A program made the position numbers and the translations under genes. Under the pieces are notes generated by a model, which was given only the letters and a program-made list of their open reading frames with translations, was not told where the DNA came from and ran no database searches. From assembly GCA_018296165.2 (NCBI GenBank), contig JACKQL020000019.1, forward strand, positions 496,001 through 560,000: a stretch of 64,000 bases of DNA, written 5' to 3'. This DNA is from Termitomyces sp. T153. Taxonomy: Eukaryota; Basidiomycota; Agaricomycetes; Agaricales; Lyophyllaceae. Below are positions 34,715 through 45,177 of the stretch, piece by piece (within the stretch, counting starts at the first letter, position 1; each line of letters starts with the position of its first letter).

Positions 34715-36985
34715 CTAATCGTCCCTCATGATAGGCATTAGCACATGAAGGTCCTTCTCACATTCTGCCCATTCCCTCCTGGCAACTTCCACTTGCTGTG
34801 GAGAGCGAGGTTCGAAGACAGCCGGAAATTCAAAGGGCCGATTTGTGATCTGGTTAAGAAATCCTTCAGAGTAGATGGTGAGACAGAGAATAATCACGAA
34901 CATCTCCATTGAAGGCTGCATCACTGTCGTCGTATTGGAATGGTAAACCTGTCCCTCGGATAGTTTCATTGGATGCACGAATATTGAAAGTCCAGAGCAT
35001 GATAGAGATATTTATCCAAAGCAATCGTTCTCCAAATGCGATGCCAGGGCATGCTATCAAACAATAGTGACGAACTTCTCGGAATTCTTAGAAAAATACT
35101 AGCCTCGTCGACCAAAACCAAAAGCACTTGTCTCGTAATTTGGCTTCAGGTTTCCCTCTGAGTCAAGAAACCGTTCAGGGATGAATCGGTCGTGACACTC
35201 GAATTTTGACTGGTCATGCTCAATCGCCCTATTTTGAAACATATTGAGACTGACTCGAAACCAGGACAAATCACTCACCATGTGACAGGAAATATTATGC
35301 TACCCTTTGGAATGAAATACCATTGACCTTGTGTACCAACTATGTCATCAGCAATGGAACAGCGGGGCGCGCCAGACCGAACTACATTTCGAAAATTAGC
35401 TCTGACACTGAGTGGTGCACAAGCAGAAACGTTGAGCATGCCTGCGGGGCGCCATCGAAGAGTCTCTGAAAGATAGTATTGCTGTGAGGGTATGCAAACA
35501 TAGAGATAATCAGAGAGCGTACCACGAACAACAGCATCTACATAAGGAAGAAAAGGACGATCCTTGAAAGTAGGCAACCGGCCAGTTCCTACGATTTTAT
35601 CAATTTCTCTTTGGGCTGTAGCAATCCAGTCTGGATAACGGATGCACGCCAGAACGAAGGTGTGTAGAGAAATTGTAGTCTAACAATATTAGCTACCAGA
35701 ACAAGACATAGATGAGAGGTTTTACCGATGCGATGGCTGCCTACAAATCCAGATTGGCTATTGCGTCATCTAAATCACAGGAACAGACTCACTAAAGCAG
35801 ACATTCTCACCAGGTGGCGTTGGTCTCCTTCGGGCTTGTCTTCCCTTGCAAAATAAGCAGCCCAACTGACAGATAACTCCAGATTAATAACCCCCTTTCA
35901 TTACTGAAGACGTACGTGTTAATACCAGATGCCTTGCCCGAGACAGCATCAGCCATCAGTTTCTCATACAGTGCATTGTTGCGCGTAAGGAATGACTGTG
36001 CCCGCATACGCCATGGCATCCGCCCAGGAATCAAGTCCAGAAGAGGAAAGATATTGGTGATACTGGCAGATGGCGTTCCCAAGTAGACTACCTCAGCAAG
36101 AAGCTAAAACCAGGTCGATAAATGCATACCACACCTTGGACACCAGTTACTCACATCAAGAATAATCTGAAGTGCTGGCTCGCGGCCAGTGGGAAAATCC
36201 ATGCCAAACGCTGCTGAAAAAACAGTGCTTAACACTACCCTGACATTAGAATAAAATCAGTCATAGATCCAGCCAGATAAGGAAAAGGTTAGTACCGTTC
36301 TATGTGACGAAACCAGTCCTTGCCACCATCATCAAGCAGATGCTGAATATTAAGGATAGCCTCATATTCTTGTAATGGATCTGACTTCCCAGTTCGCACA
36401 AGAGACATGATCCTGGCAGTCAGCTTCCGTCCCAAGTGGGCTTCTTCATCCGAATCATTGAGACCCCAAAAATTTTTCTCTGGATCAACATGCTTCTGCT
36501 GATGTTAGTTAGAACCAACAATTAGATTAATGATAGAACTAAGCGTGAGGAAAGACTTACGAAGTAATGCATTGCTGGGCGTGATGAATGCTTAGCCGAG
36601 TGTTTTTCCAATAGCTCCTTAGCTATAGTGAGGTCCCCAATCAGAATCACGGTCTAAGAATGACGTATGTGGAACATGAAGATGAGAGAAGTATAAGTGA
36701 ATCTCACATAGCCAGCCAAGTTCAAAGACACAAGGCTTCCATAATTTTCAATCATACGCCTAAAGTATGTTGCCAAGTGCTGACAGGCACAGCCCAGTCA
36801 ATGTCATCAGACAGGAAAAATGAAAAGCATACTGTGCCAGGGACTTGCAGAATATTTCCAAGAAGTGGCAGTCCACTCGGGCCTGGAGGTAATCTGCCGC
36901 ACGCCCTGTTGGTGTGTTGAAGATGTACAAGAAAAAATGTGATGAGAATTAGGCTGGTGACCGTGGTGGTCCATTCAGCATACAT
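34715..36985 (-). CDS. Cytochrome P450 monooxygenase (possibly defective)
   Basis: A membrane-anchored P450. The ATG at 36,985 gives MYAEWTTTVTSLILITFFLV (anchor) and the proline hinge LPPGPSGLPLLGNILQVPG. Further exons carry NYGSLVSLNLAGY, HSAKHSSRPAMHYF, ETLRWRP (the ExxR motif of helix K), FIPERFLD, and the heme loop FGFGRR/ACPGIAFGER, whose Cys is the iron ligand. The C-terminus is typical (NQITNRPFEF). Two oddities: the heme loop must be joined across a GC-AG intron (35,054-35,103), and the I-helix (TTISLHTFVLACIRYPDW) is preceded by AAIAS, either a 15-nt micro-exon (35,726-35,740) or a read through an in-frame TAG (35,741-35,743). The usual acidic residue of the I-helix is Ser in this model. 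It is divergent from the terpene synthase, so it probably oxidises a sesquiterpene. Confidence 0.88.
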
Positions 36986-37849
36986 GGAGGGAGAAGTGGG
37001 TCACAAGTAGAGAATCCTACTCAACCAGCAAGTTGCTGGAAACATATAATGCTGCAGTATCTACTAGTTCAAAGGCTGTAATATATGAAACTGACTATAG
37101 CTGCCATTTGGGGCTTTTGCAATGTTTGTAAGGTGCGACTTGAACGGGAACCAAAGCAAATATAGACATGAATGTCTGGGATGAGATTCTTCAGTTTTCT
37201 TTTTCACACATCTTGGGTCTTGTCTCGGCAAACAGCGTACTTTGAACTCTATGTATTCTTAATCACAAGCCTAGCAAAGACGTCTCACGTCCACAACAAC
37301 CGAAATCATCTTTAGCTCCATTTAATTTCACATTCGGCCAACAGCGGAGTATGAACTCTATGTATTGTGTTTTGTAACCTTATTGAGCTGTACCGCAAGA
37401 GGTTGAGGAGACCTCTATTGGCATCTCAGGTTTCATTTTTAGAAATCAGGATCCTCTGAGGGCTGAATGCCATGGGCCAATATGGAAATGCCAACTGAAT
37501 ATATCATTGAGCATTGAAATCATTGTGTTCTCCTTGTAGTATGGAAGCACCTCCTTCTGTTAATCATCTTAGGCTAATTTGCAATATTTGTAAAGTGGTT
37601 CAAATGGCTATCCAGCACACATATAGATATGCACATACAAAAAAACGGCTGTGGTTCGGGATGCTTGTGAATCAAATGACGCTCTAGCGGTTTTTCTTAC
37701 TCCGGACCATCTATGACCAGTCATAGACTAGCGGTGCTAGACCAAGATTGTGCCAGTATAAAATACTTCTTTCATCCCTCTTTCTTCCATCAGTTCCAAA
37801 CAGCTGTCGACAATTCACAAACCTTGCACTCTTATTTACTCAGACAAGT
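36986..37849. promoter_or_regulatory. Shared divergent promoter of the P450 and terpene synthase
   Basis: This 864-bp gap separates the two start codons facing away from each other. It contains two pairs of imperfect direct repeats: 37,226-37,257 and 37,335-37,366 (28 of 32 positions equal, ending GAACTCTATGTATT), and 37,117-37,136 with 37,578-37,597 (18 of 20 equal, TTTGCAATRTTTGTAARGTG). These could bind a shared regulator. TATAAAA at 37,757-37,763 lies about 90 bp upstream of the synthase start. Confidence 0.55.
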
Positions 37850-39076
37850 ATGGTTCACTACCGTATCCCAAACCTCCTGACCCATGTACATGCGTACATC
37901 AAACCTGACATGAACCCAAACTACTCCATTCTCCAAGCAGAATATGAGGCATGGATTGACCAGTCTAATTTTTTCCGTACTGATGCACAAAAAAAAGTAT
38001 GATTAATCTTTATTTTCCCTTCATTTTCGGTACTGAGTATCCCCTTCTAGACTTGGAAGGAGGCAGACTTAGCTCTTCTCTCTTGCAGATTCTTCCCAAA
38101 ATCGAGCTTGGAGCACCTTCGCATCTGCATGGATTATGTGATGATTTCTTTCATCCTCGAACAACTAACGTAAGTATGAAGAAAACATAAAATCGAGCAG
38201 GGACCAACATCCACAATCTAGTGACCAACCTGCTACCACTGCTGAAGCCCATAAATGGGTAGACGTCTACAAGCAAGCGTTCAAACAGACATTGAGAGCG
38301 ACTGAAGAACCTGCATTGATTATAAAAGAGTTGCGTAACCGGAAATATCTCTGACCTTAAGCAACTGAAGTTTTGAAATCAGGTTTGTTGATCGACTACT
38401 GTATGCTGTCAAGGACCCCCACTTTGTTCAAAACAATATCTTCCTTGCAGACAGCATGCTGAAAGAAGCCGCTGATCGCGCAACCCATGCTGAACTTGAC
38501 CTAGAGGCATATATGAGGACTAGAAGAGGCACAATCGGCATGATCCAGGTTTTTTATATTGGTCGTTTGATCTGCATCTCAGATCTCTCTCCCGAAGTTC
38601 AAATGCACCCTGACATTATCAAGTTAGATGGACTATCTCGTGATCTTGTCTTGCTTGGGAATGTTAGTATCTTTCTTCCCCTTTCTACATCTGATCGCTG
38701 AGTTGTGGGTTGTTTGCTACAGGATCTCTATTCTTACAAGAGAGAATACCTTGAATGTGGCGCATATCATAATTACATCACTATTGCCCTCAGGGATCCC
38801 ATTGCGGGTCTACACACCAACGACCGGCAGGGCGCAATTGACTATACTTGCCAAAAGTTTTGTGAAACCCTGGCAGACTTTGAGCATACCAAGAAAGCAT
38901 TGTCGTCATTCGGGGAGAACGAAGATGCCAAAGTTGCCAAATATGTTGCGGTGCTGATGGATATCATCATTGGAAATATTCAGTGGAGTATTTTGTGTGG
39001 GCGATATGGCCACACAGGAAATGCTAAGACTATCGAGGCTCAGAATTGGGGTGTTGAGGTCGTTTTCGATTTATGA
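37850..39076 (+). CDS. Sesquiterpene synthase (class I terpene cyclase) with atypical aspartate-rich motif
   Basis: Class I terpene cyclases ionise farnesyl diphosphate with three Mg ions. Five exons (37,850-37,996; 38,051-38,169; 38,222-38,329; 38,383-38,662; 38,723-39,076) join to exactly 335 aa, the usual fungal length. Motifs: SSLEHLRICMDYVMISF leads into E86-Q-L-T-D90, where fungal enzymes normally have D-D/E-x-x-D. The second metal site is intact: N218-D-L-Y-S222-Y-K-R-E226 (the NSE triad). The C-terminal Arg-Tyr pair is R312-Y313 in QWSILCGRYG, and AYMRTRRGT supplies the Arg region before NSE. Intron 3 uses a weak GTTGCG donor, chosen because it keeps the frame. Intact otherwise. Product unknown; it pairs with the divergent P450. 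Confidence 0.9.
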
Positions 39077-39824
39077 AATAAAGAAGTAAAGAGTAGCATC
39101 ACGAGTATCTGCACTGATGTTTATTTGATTCAATTTTTGATATGATCCATTATGTAGCTGTGCTTTTTAACTCCATTCACGTTTCTCAAGGTTTTAAAAC
39201 CATACTAAGGTAGTTCTGACAGCGCAAGTAGGTAGTATAGTCCATTCTCAAGTTCCCATTGGTCATCAATTACTTACGAAGAGGTGATGCTCAAAAGGAA
39301 GTGGGCCACTCTAATTGTCGAATTTCTTCAGCTTAGCTAGAGTCAGCACTAAATTATCACCCTTCTCAAGTGTCACCTTGTCCATTCCACTCTCCTGCCT
39401 AAAACACCTCTGCGCAGACACTGTGAGCTTAGATAGCCGGGAATACAATGGTGCACTGACCCTGGGCGGAGCTCAGGCCTCTTTGTCTGCGGACAAAGAC
39501 ACGATAGACAAGACGAACATACAAATACACTAGATACCAAGCCACCCTCAATCGATTGTACAGAGATTGAGGGTGAGCACAAAAATCACTTACAGTTTCG
39601 GACTTTAATACTTACGCATACCTTAGAGATACTTATCTCTGTGAATAGTCTAGGTATGCACAATGAATCGATTGTACAGAGATTGAGGAGATACTTATCT
39701 CTGTGAATGCTCTAGGATTGGACTTCAACATGAACGTTGCAACAAGATGCGCGTGCAGCGCTCATTCCGCTCCAGATTGGCCAACTTTGGCCTTATGAAT
39801 GTTACGTGAGTTAACTCTAATGGG
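39077..39824. other. Intergenic with short repeats upstream of the tRNA
   Basis: Two 22-bp copies of AATCGATTGTACAGAGATTG-type sequence (39,550-39,571; 39,666-39,687) and two copies of GAGATACTTATCTCTGTGAA-type sequence (39,626; 39,688) lie here, with a 9-bp inverted repeat (CCCTCAATC, arms 39,545-39,553 and 39,565-39,573). No gene. Confidence 0.55.
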
Positions 39825-39909
39825 TGTCCCGTGGCTTAGTTGGTTACGGCGTCCGACTGTTAATACTCTCAAAATCGGAAGATCGAGAGTTCAAGTCTCT
39901 CCGGGACAG
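39825..39909 (+). tRNA. tRNA-Asn (anticodon GTT) with 11-nt intron
   Basis: Acceptor stem TGTCCCG pairs fully with CGGGACA (39,902-39,908), followed by discriminator G. The D arm is GGCTTAGTTGGTTACGGC, the anticodon stem TCCGA/TCGGA, and the loop CTGTTA/A with anticodon GTT at 39,859-39,861. The T arm is GAGAG-TTCAAGT-CTCTC. An 11-nt insert, ATACTCTCAAA (39,863-39,873), sits one base 3' of the anticodon, the standard position for eukaryotic tRNA introns. A TTTTT run at about 39,928 is a Pol III terminator. Confidence 0.95.
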
Positions 39910-40114
39910 GTTATGATTCCTTCATACCTTTTTGACCTTTATGAGAATCACAAGACTGATAGGAGTAGCTTCGTCACAAGATGTGTTTCCAAGCCTCTTT
40001 TCCTCTTCTATTGGAATAGTGTAAAAAGAAATAGCACTACTTTTTTACATGTGTACAGCGAACCAAGCGCATATGGTAAACAAATGATGAAGAAAAAGGA
40101 AAAAGGCCACTGTA

Positions 40115-41242
40115 TCACGTTTCCAGCGCTTTGACAATCCCAAACGCCGCTCCTGCTGCTACGCCTCCAACAAGCAGTGTGCTAAACGCCCCATAGATGT
40201 ACCCCTTGGCTCCCATGCCCGCACCCGTCACACGTGCCTTGACCGCACCGAACACAAGGAGAACGATACCAGTCACAATGCAGGAGTATATCAGTGCAAC
40301 ATGTGCACGCGGGATGAAGAAGTATGGCAGAAGGGGGATAAGACCACCGATAAGGTATCCCATGCCGATGGTAAATGCCGAGCTGTACAGTCGCGAGGTC
40401 GGAACTTCCTCTGGAAATAGAATAATACGAGGATCAGCCAGTTATTCATCCATTACGCATGATTACCAAAGGTTCATCGCATGTTCTGTCCATAGGAATG
40501 ACAAAGCAACAGATATAGAACACCGAAGCACGTAAGACATGAAAGCACAAGAACTGAACTTACCAAGCCCTTGACCGAACTTGAGCAAGAACGCTGTAAG
40601 CCCGACCTGGCCGCTCCAGCGCAACGCCGTCTCCTCGTCCCTCGGCTGTCCGCCCTCATGCACATCGACCTGCATCTCAACCTCCCTAAGACACTGCGCA
40701 ACAGATCTGCACGTCTTCTCGTCCACACCAACGGGCGCAAGCACCTCCGAAACCTCGCGCTCCATCTCGCCGTCGCAGCTCCTTATGACCCTCGCCGCGG
40801 TCTGGTGTCGAAGATAACGGTAATGATCTCGCTCAGACTGAGACGCGAGGAATCCACCAATGCCCATTGATATTGCGCCTGCGATGAGTTCTGCGACGCC
40901 TCCTAGGACAACAAGTCTTGACTCGCCGAGTGAAGAGAGACCTGCCGTTAGTGCGAATGGAACTGTAAGGCCGTCCGAGAGACCGATGACACTGTGCTCT
41001 TGTTGGCATTGAAAACGTAGAAAAAGTTTAATAACAACTTACACGTCGCGCACAATGTCGGGGTCAATGAGCGTTCGCTCTTCTGCTTTGAGTTCTTTGC
41101 AGCAAATACCGTCTTCACGATTCGGCATAGCACAGTTGGCTGGGAGTGGAACAGTGACTCCCGAGCGCGACGATGTTATAGGCCATACAGGCGCAGCGTT
41201 CGTTGGATTTGGTTCACGAGAAGGGAGGGGAACAGAAGACAT
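40115..41242 (-). CDS. VIT/CCC1-family vacuolar iron (manganese) transporter
   Basis: Members move Fe2+ or Mn2+ into the vacuole, protecting the cytosol from metal excess. Three exons (41,242-41,045; 40,996-40,564; 40,410-40,115) join in frame to 308 aa. Order: hydrophilic N-terminus MSSVPLPSREPN, then HSVIGLSDGLTVPFALTAGL (helix 1 with the conserved DGLTVPFALTAG), LVVLGGVAELIAGAISMGIG (helix 2), the cytoplasmic metal-binding helices beginning SQSERDHYRYLRHQT and rich in E/C, then SSAFTIGMGYLIGGLIPLLP and two more membrane helices ending at GIVKALET. Intron 1 (40,997-41,044) has donor GTGTAAGT. No defect seen. Convergent with, and about 200 bp from, the tRNA. Confidence 0.92.
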
Positions 41243-41689
41243 CGTAGTTCGAAGAAAAGACGGCAAGTTAAAATGGTGACGTAGTTATAATCAGGAAACA
41301 ATTGTTCCTAAGTAAAATAATGACAAATTGAATTAACTTATTCGGTCCACATTCTCTCGATAATGTCTATCTCGAACAGCCTCGAGCCGGAATTCATGCC
41401 AATTGTTCTGGAATTTCCACGAAACTCTCAACGACAGCAGAAGTCGCGGAACATCTCCTCATCTCCCCCCGGGAAAGAACGATACGGCAAGCTCATCATG
41501 CATACATTTGCGTCAAATTTCTCCAAATGTTACATACGTATATCACGTCGACGTCGAGCTATTGGAAAGACGGGTAGATGCATCAAATCCCTTGCGAATT
41601 GAGATTCAGACATCGGACCGCCTCACCGACTCGTTCTCCATGATCAATAGACAGCCCTGTGACTACCAAGCCACTTGGCAGCTTCTATC
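41243..41689. other. Promoter side of the VIT gene, no gene found
   Basis: Short frames at 41,363-41,602 and 41,403-41,699 have no recognisable domain. The region begins the approach to the tandem-repeat field. Confidence 0.4.
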
Positions 41690-42290
41690 CCAGGTCTGAG
41701 AGGGTTAAGATATCGTACTTCCATGGAGCCGGGAATACGGTTCCGTGTCCGCCCGAACTCAGTACATACCCTGAAGCCACTATTTCAGGTTTAAGATGAA
41801 GATGCTTGTGCTGCCATAGAACCGGGATTACGGTTCTTCTATGTCTGCCCGATCTTAATCAGTACATACTCTGAAGCCGCTATTCCAGGTTTGAGGCTCC
41901 TGCTGCCATAGAACCGGGAAAGCCGCTATTCCAGGTTTGAGAAGATGAGGATTCTCGTACTGTCATAGAACCGGGTATACGGTTCTTCTGTGTCTGCCCG
42001 ATCTTAGTCAGGACATACTCTGAGGCCGCTATTCCAAGTTTGAGGCTCGTACTGCCATAGAACCGGGTCTGAGAAGATGAGGATGCTCGTACTACCATAG
42101 AACCGGGAACACGGTTCTTCCATGTCTGCTCGATCTTGGTTAGTACATGCCTTGAAGGTGAAAAAATGGGGAAGCTCGTACTGTCATGGTACAAGAATAT
42201 GAGTATCTACCCGATCTTAGTTGATACATACCCTGAAACCACTATTCCAGTTCTGAGAAGGTTAGGAGCGGATGCGGATACTCGCCAGGA
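41690..42290. repeat. Degenerate tandem-repeat field (unit about 110-125 bp)
   Basis: About five full or partial copies of a unit containing CCATAGAACCGGGAATACGG, then TGTCTGCCCGATCTTAGTCA, TACATACTCTGAAGCC and GCTATTCCAGGTTTGAG. Copies start near 41,715, 41,810, 41,960, 42,090 and 42,180, with deletions in some. On the minus strand it reads as a Ser-rich peptide repeat, which I regard as incidental. Confidence 0.8.
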
Positions 42291-43903
42291 ATACGGTTCT
42301 TCAGTACCCACGTAACCGCTTGGTTTAGGTAGTGGAGTGCGAGAAGATTAGTAAATCAAAGGCCAAAGCGATATCGATGAGAACTTGGTCGAAGGTGTTT
42401 GCTGGAAGTAGTCAATTGTTCAAGGATGCTCTCACTTTTTGTTGAGCTTCGCAGAGACGAGGGCATAGTCGGTACGTACCTCCGCTGAGTAACTCCAGTC
42501 ATGAAACATACCGCTTTCACAAAAACTGACTGGAAGGATCTCATGCACTGCAGCATACCGTGACATACATTCATTGAGTGTGATGTCCAAGTCCGAGGCT
42601 AACTCGCAACTATCGATAAACAAGTGCTGACAAGTGAAGATGAAGATCGCACCTGTCCTAGTGCAATGATGCTTAAAAAGAAGCTCATCGCTAGAGAGCT
42701 TGTGGAGTGGGCTGACAGTATCCCGCAGCATAAGATACAGTAAGTATACCCGTAGATCCCTATCATGGACGTTTGTTGCAGGCATGTGCAGCCTGCACAT
42801 GCCTGCACATGCCTGAACCAAATGTACACAGTACTTGCAGGCAACAAGACCTTGGCAACCAGACTCGGATCGATCGTTAGCGCGATCATTACATAATGTC
42901 ACAACTACCTCACGCTACCAGCCAGGCTCTCGCATTCATACGCGTCAACCTGGAACCCCCCCATTTACCGTTCAACGTTCAACGCTAAAGCGTTCATTCT
43001 TGATTGTATTCAATTTGCAATCTCCTATACTCGTCGCGGTCGACTTCCTGATTGCTCACTGATTGACATTGAACGTTGAAGTCTTGATATCTGCTGTTCG
43101 TATCTACAAATGTACTTGAGTCAGTTGTTGATGGGTTGACGTTGAACGTTTAACGTTGAAATCTTGATATCTGCTTTCGTATTTACAAATGTACTTGAGT
43201 CAGATTGTTGATGTATTGATGTTGTACTGATTTATCGTTTCCAACCCGTTGGTCGGAGGCTAGTCCGAACAATCTACCCGAAAACAAAACTTCTGTTCAT
43301 ATTTTACTCTTCTGTGTTGCTCAATGGCCACCGCCACGTAACTACGAATTTAGTACAGATGGAACACGGAGGAATGAAGCCTTTCCCAGACAAGACAACA
43401 AAATTTTTATCCTTTAATTGTTCTTCATCCTCATCTTCTGTTTTACCATTTCCATCCTCTCTCTATCCCACCTTGACAAGATCACCACCTAACTCTCCGA
43501 TGAGTGTTACTGATTTCTTTTGGGTCCACAGCCATAGTATCGTCTGGAATAGCACATACTTGCGACTCCGCACACTGCACAGTACCGCTCTATAACTATG
43601 ATCTGACCTCAGGCCATGTCCGCATGGGTCACGGCTGGTCGATTCGACCCCTCAAACCCATTTTGTTCTCCTAGAAAAGCTTCTCCTATTTCCTCTGTTC
43701 CCCCCCTCTTTCTAACTGTGGCGTATATGCACAGCTTCTGGTCTTCAAGTGGGCTGCTCAAGCTCCTAAGCGCGACATAGCCCCGTCCAACTCCCTACCT
43801 CAATACTCCATGCACTGCCTCGCCCCAGGTATAAACGGTCGACGAAGACGATCGCTCAGCCTCGAGATCACTTCAATCTCCTACCACACTCTACAATCTA
43901 GCA
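42291..43903. other. Intergenic with direct repeats
   Basis: A minus-strand frame at 42,432-42,902 (156 codons, no ATG at its start, no domain) is not convincing. 42,781-42,815 has a short GCATGTGCAGCCTGCACATG-like palindromic cluster. Two similar segments of about 70 bp at 43,064-43,133 and 43,137-43,213 share TCTTGATATCTGCT and TACAAATGTACTTGAGTCAG. Confidence 0.45.
43064..43213. repeat. Imperfect direct repeat of about 70 bp
   Basis: Both copies contain TTGAACGTT, CTTGATATCTGCT and TACAAATGTACTTGAGTCAG, then TTGTTGATG. The second copy has a small insertion (TAACGTTGA). Confidence 0.75.
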
Positions 43904-44774
43904 ATGAAATTCCCTGTCTTCACTATCGCCGCCATACTTGGCCATCCAGCTCTCGTCATCCCTACGCTAGGTGCACCGGCTGTACAACGTCGTAATCTTG
44001 CACAGGTCAGTTTCTTCATAAGTCATTAAATCGTGATCGCCGATATATTGTGCAAAACAGCGAGGTTACTACAACCACTTCAATTATGACTACAACTCCT
44101 TCACCAACTGGATAACAGAGGTGGTATATAGATGCAATATGAGTACTCGAGAAAGCCTTACATGTACTATACTTGGATGTCGTTGGTGCCCATGAAAAAA
44201 GTTTAGACCAACAATCACCACCGAGAGAAACTAGTGACGCTTCGAGAACGCAGGCATAGTGGTACATTGGATTACACTAGCTAGTACGGATAGACATGAC
44301 CAGAACGGCGGCTGGCGTGGCGATGATCGGAACAATGACTGGTGGAGCCTGTACCCATACAAATGCGCAGGACACGGCGGGAACGGAGGCAATGGCTGAA
44401 ACAGAGGTAACGGAGGGGGATCAAAAAATTCATGGGGATGCAACTCGTGGGGCGGTAATGGAGGGAACGGCGGTAATGGAGGGAACGGCGGTAATAGTGG
44501 GGATATACGTTGGGATAGTTCCGGCGGTAATGGCGGTAATGGCGGCAACGGAGGGAATGGAGGTAATGGCGGGGTCGATAGCTGGAGAGGTTTGGGTGGT
44601 AATGGTGGCAATGGGGGAAATGGGGGAAATGGTGGTAACGGTGGACGTAGCTCGGGCGGACGTGGTGGGAATGGTGGGAACGGCAGAAATGGCGGAAATG
44701 GAGGAGGGAAACATGGCGGCGCTGGAGAAAATGGCAGAAACGGCGGAAACGGTGGCAATGGCGGTTCTGCTTAA
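43904..44774 (+). CDS. Secreted Gly/Asn-rich (GGN-repeat) protein with an in-frame stop
   Basis: Exon 1 (43,904-44,005) encodes a signal peptide, MKFPVFTIAAILGHPALVIP, with a dibasic site QRR at its end. A 55-bp intron leads to exon 2, RGYYNHFNYDYNSFTNWITE (44,061-44,120). A further exon, whose start I could not fix, carries GGWRGDDRNNDWWSLYPYKC and then long runs of Gly-Gly-Asn repeats interrupted by SGDIRWDSS, VDSWRGL and RSSGGRG, ending GGNGGSA at 44,774. A TGA at 44,397-44,399 interrupts the repeat frame, where neighbouring sequence suggests a Gly/Trp codon. Either the gene is broken, the sequence has an error, or a splice was missed. Repeats like this occur in cell-wall or secreted structural proteins; the function is unknown. 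Confidence 0.6.
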
Positions 44775-45177
44775 ACTGCATTTTGGAAATAATAGAAAAT
44801 AAACGAAAAAGATTACATCTAGCCACCTGACGTTTTCGTCAGCTGATCTTCAATCTCAATACTCATTCATTGCCAACTCTGTACGCAGGATCATGCCATA
44901 GCGGTGTGAAAGTTGGGGTATCTCCAGCAGCTATAGCAACGTAACAGGATCGTGTCCGACAAGACCAATTTACAATTCCGCACCTTCAGGTCAACCATGT
45001 CACAATAAGCCGTGACGCTCTGAGACAATATTCCATATCTAAAGGATAACTAGTGTTCGGGTGCCAATCGTCATACAGTTCCGTTTAACGAAGGTTCGAA
45101 GGGAAGGGATGGCTTCATCGCGACGGAAAAATGTAATAAAAACTGAGTACATCATGATGTTAATCAGTGGAGAGGCC
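44775..45177. other. Intergenic
   Basis: A small perfect hairpin, CTGACG-TTTT-CGTCAG (44,827-44,842), lies just after the GGN-repeat gene. Nothing else seen. Confidence 0.5.

Noticed and set aside
38170..38200. 31-bp intron in the terpene synthase
   Set aside because: Too short for a fungal intron; the acceptor at 38,221 gives a 52-bp intron and a natural joined sequence.
41690..42290. Possible CRISPR-like array
   Set aside because: Units are long, imperfect and without unique spacers, and the genome is eukaryotic.
42432..42902. 156-codon minus-strand frame
   Set aside because: It has no ATG at its start, no domain and no splice signals in a repeat-rich gap.
44231..44758. Long Pro/Phe-rich minus-strand frame
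   Set aside because: It is the reverse reading of the GGN repeat; the plus strand has a signal peptide and introns upstream, so the minus frame is an artefact.
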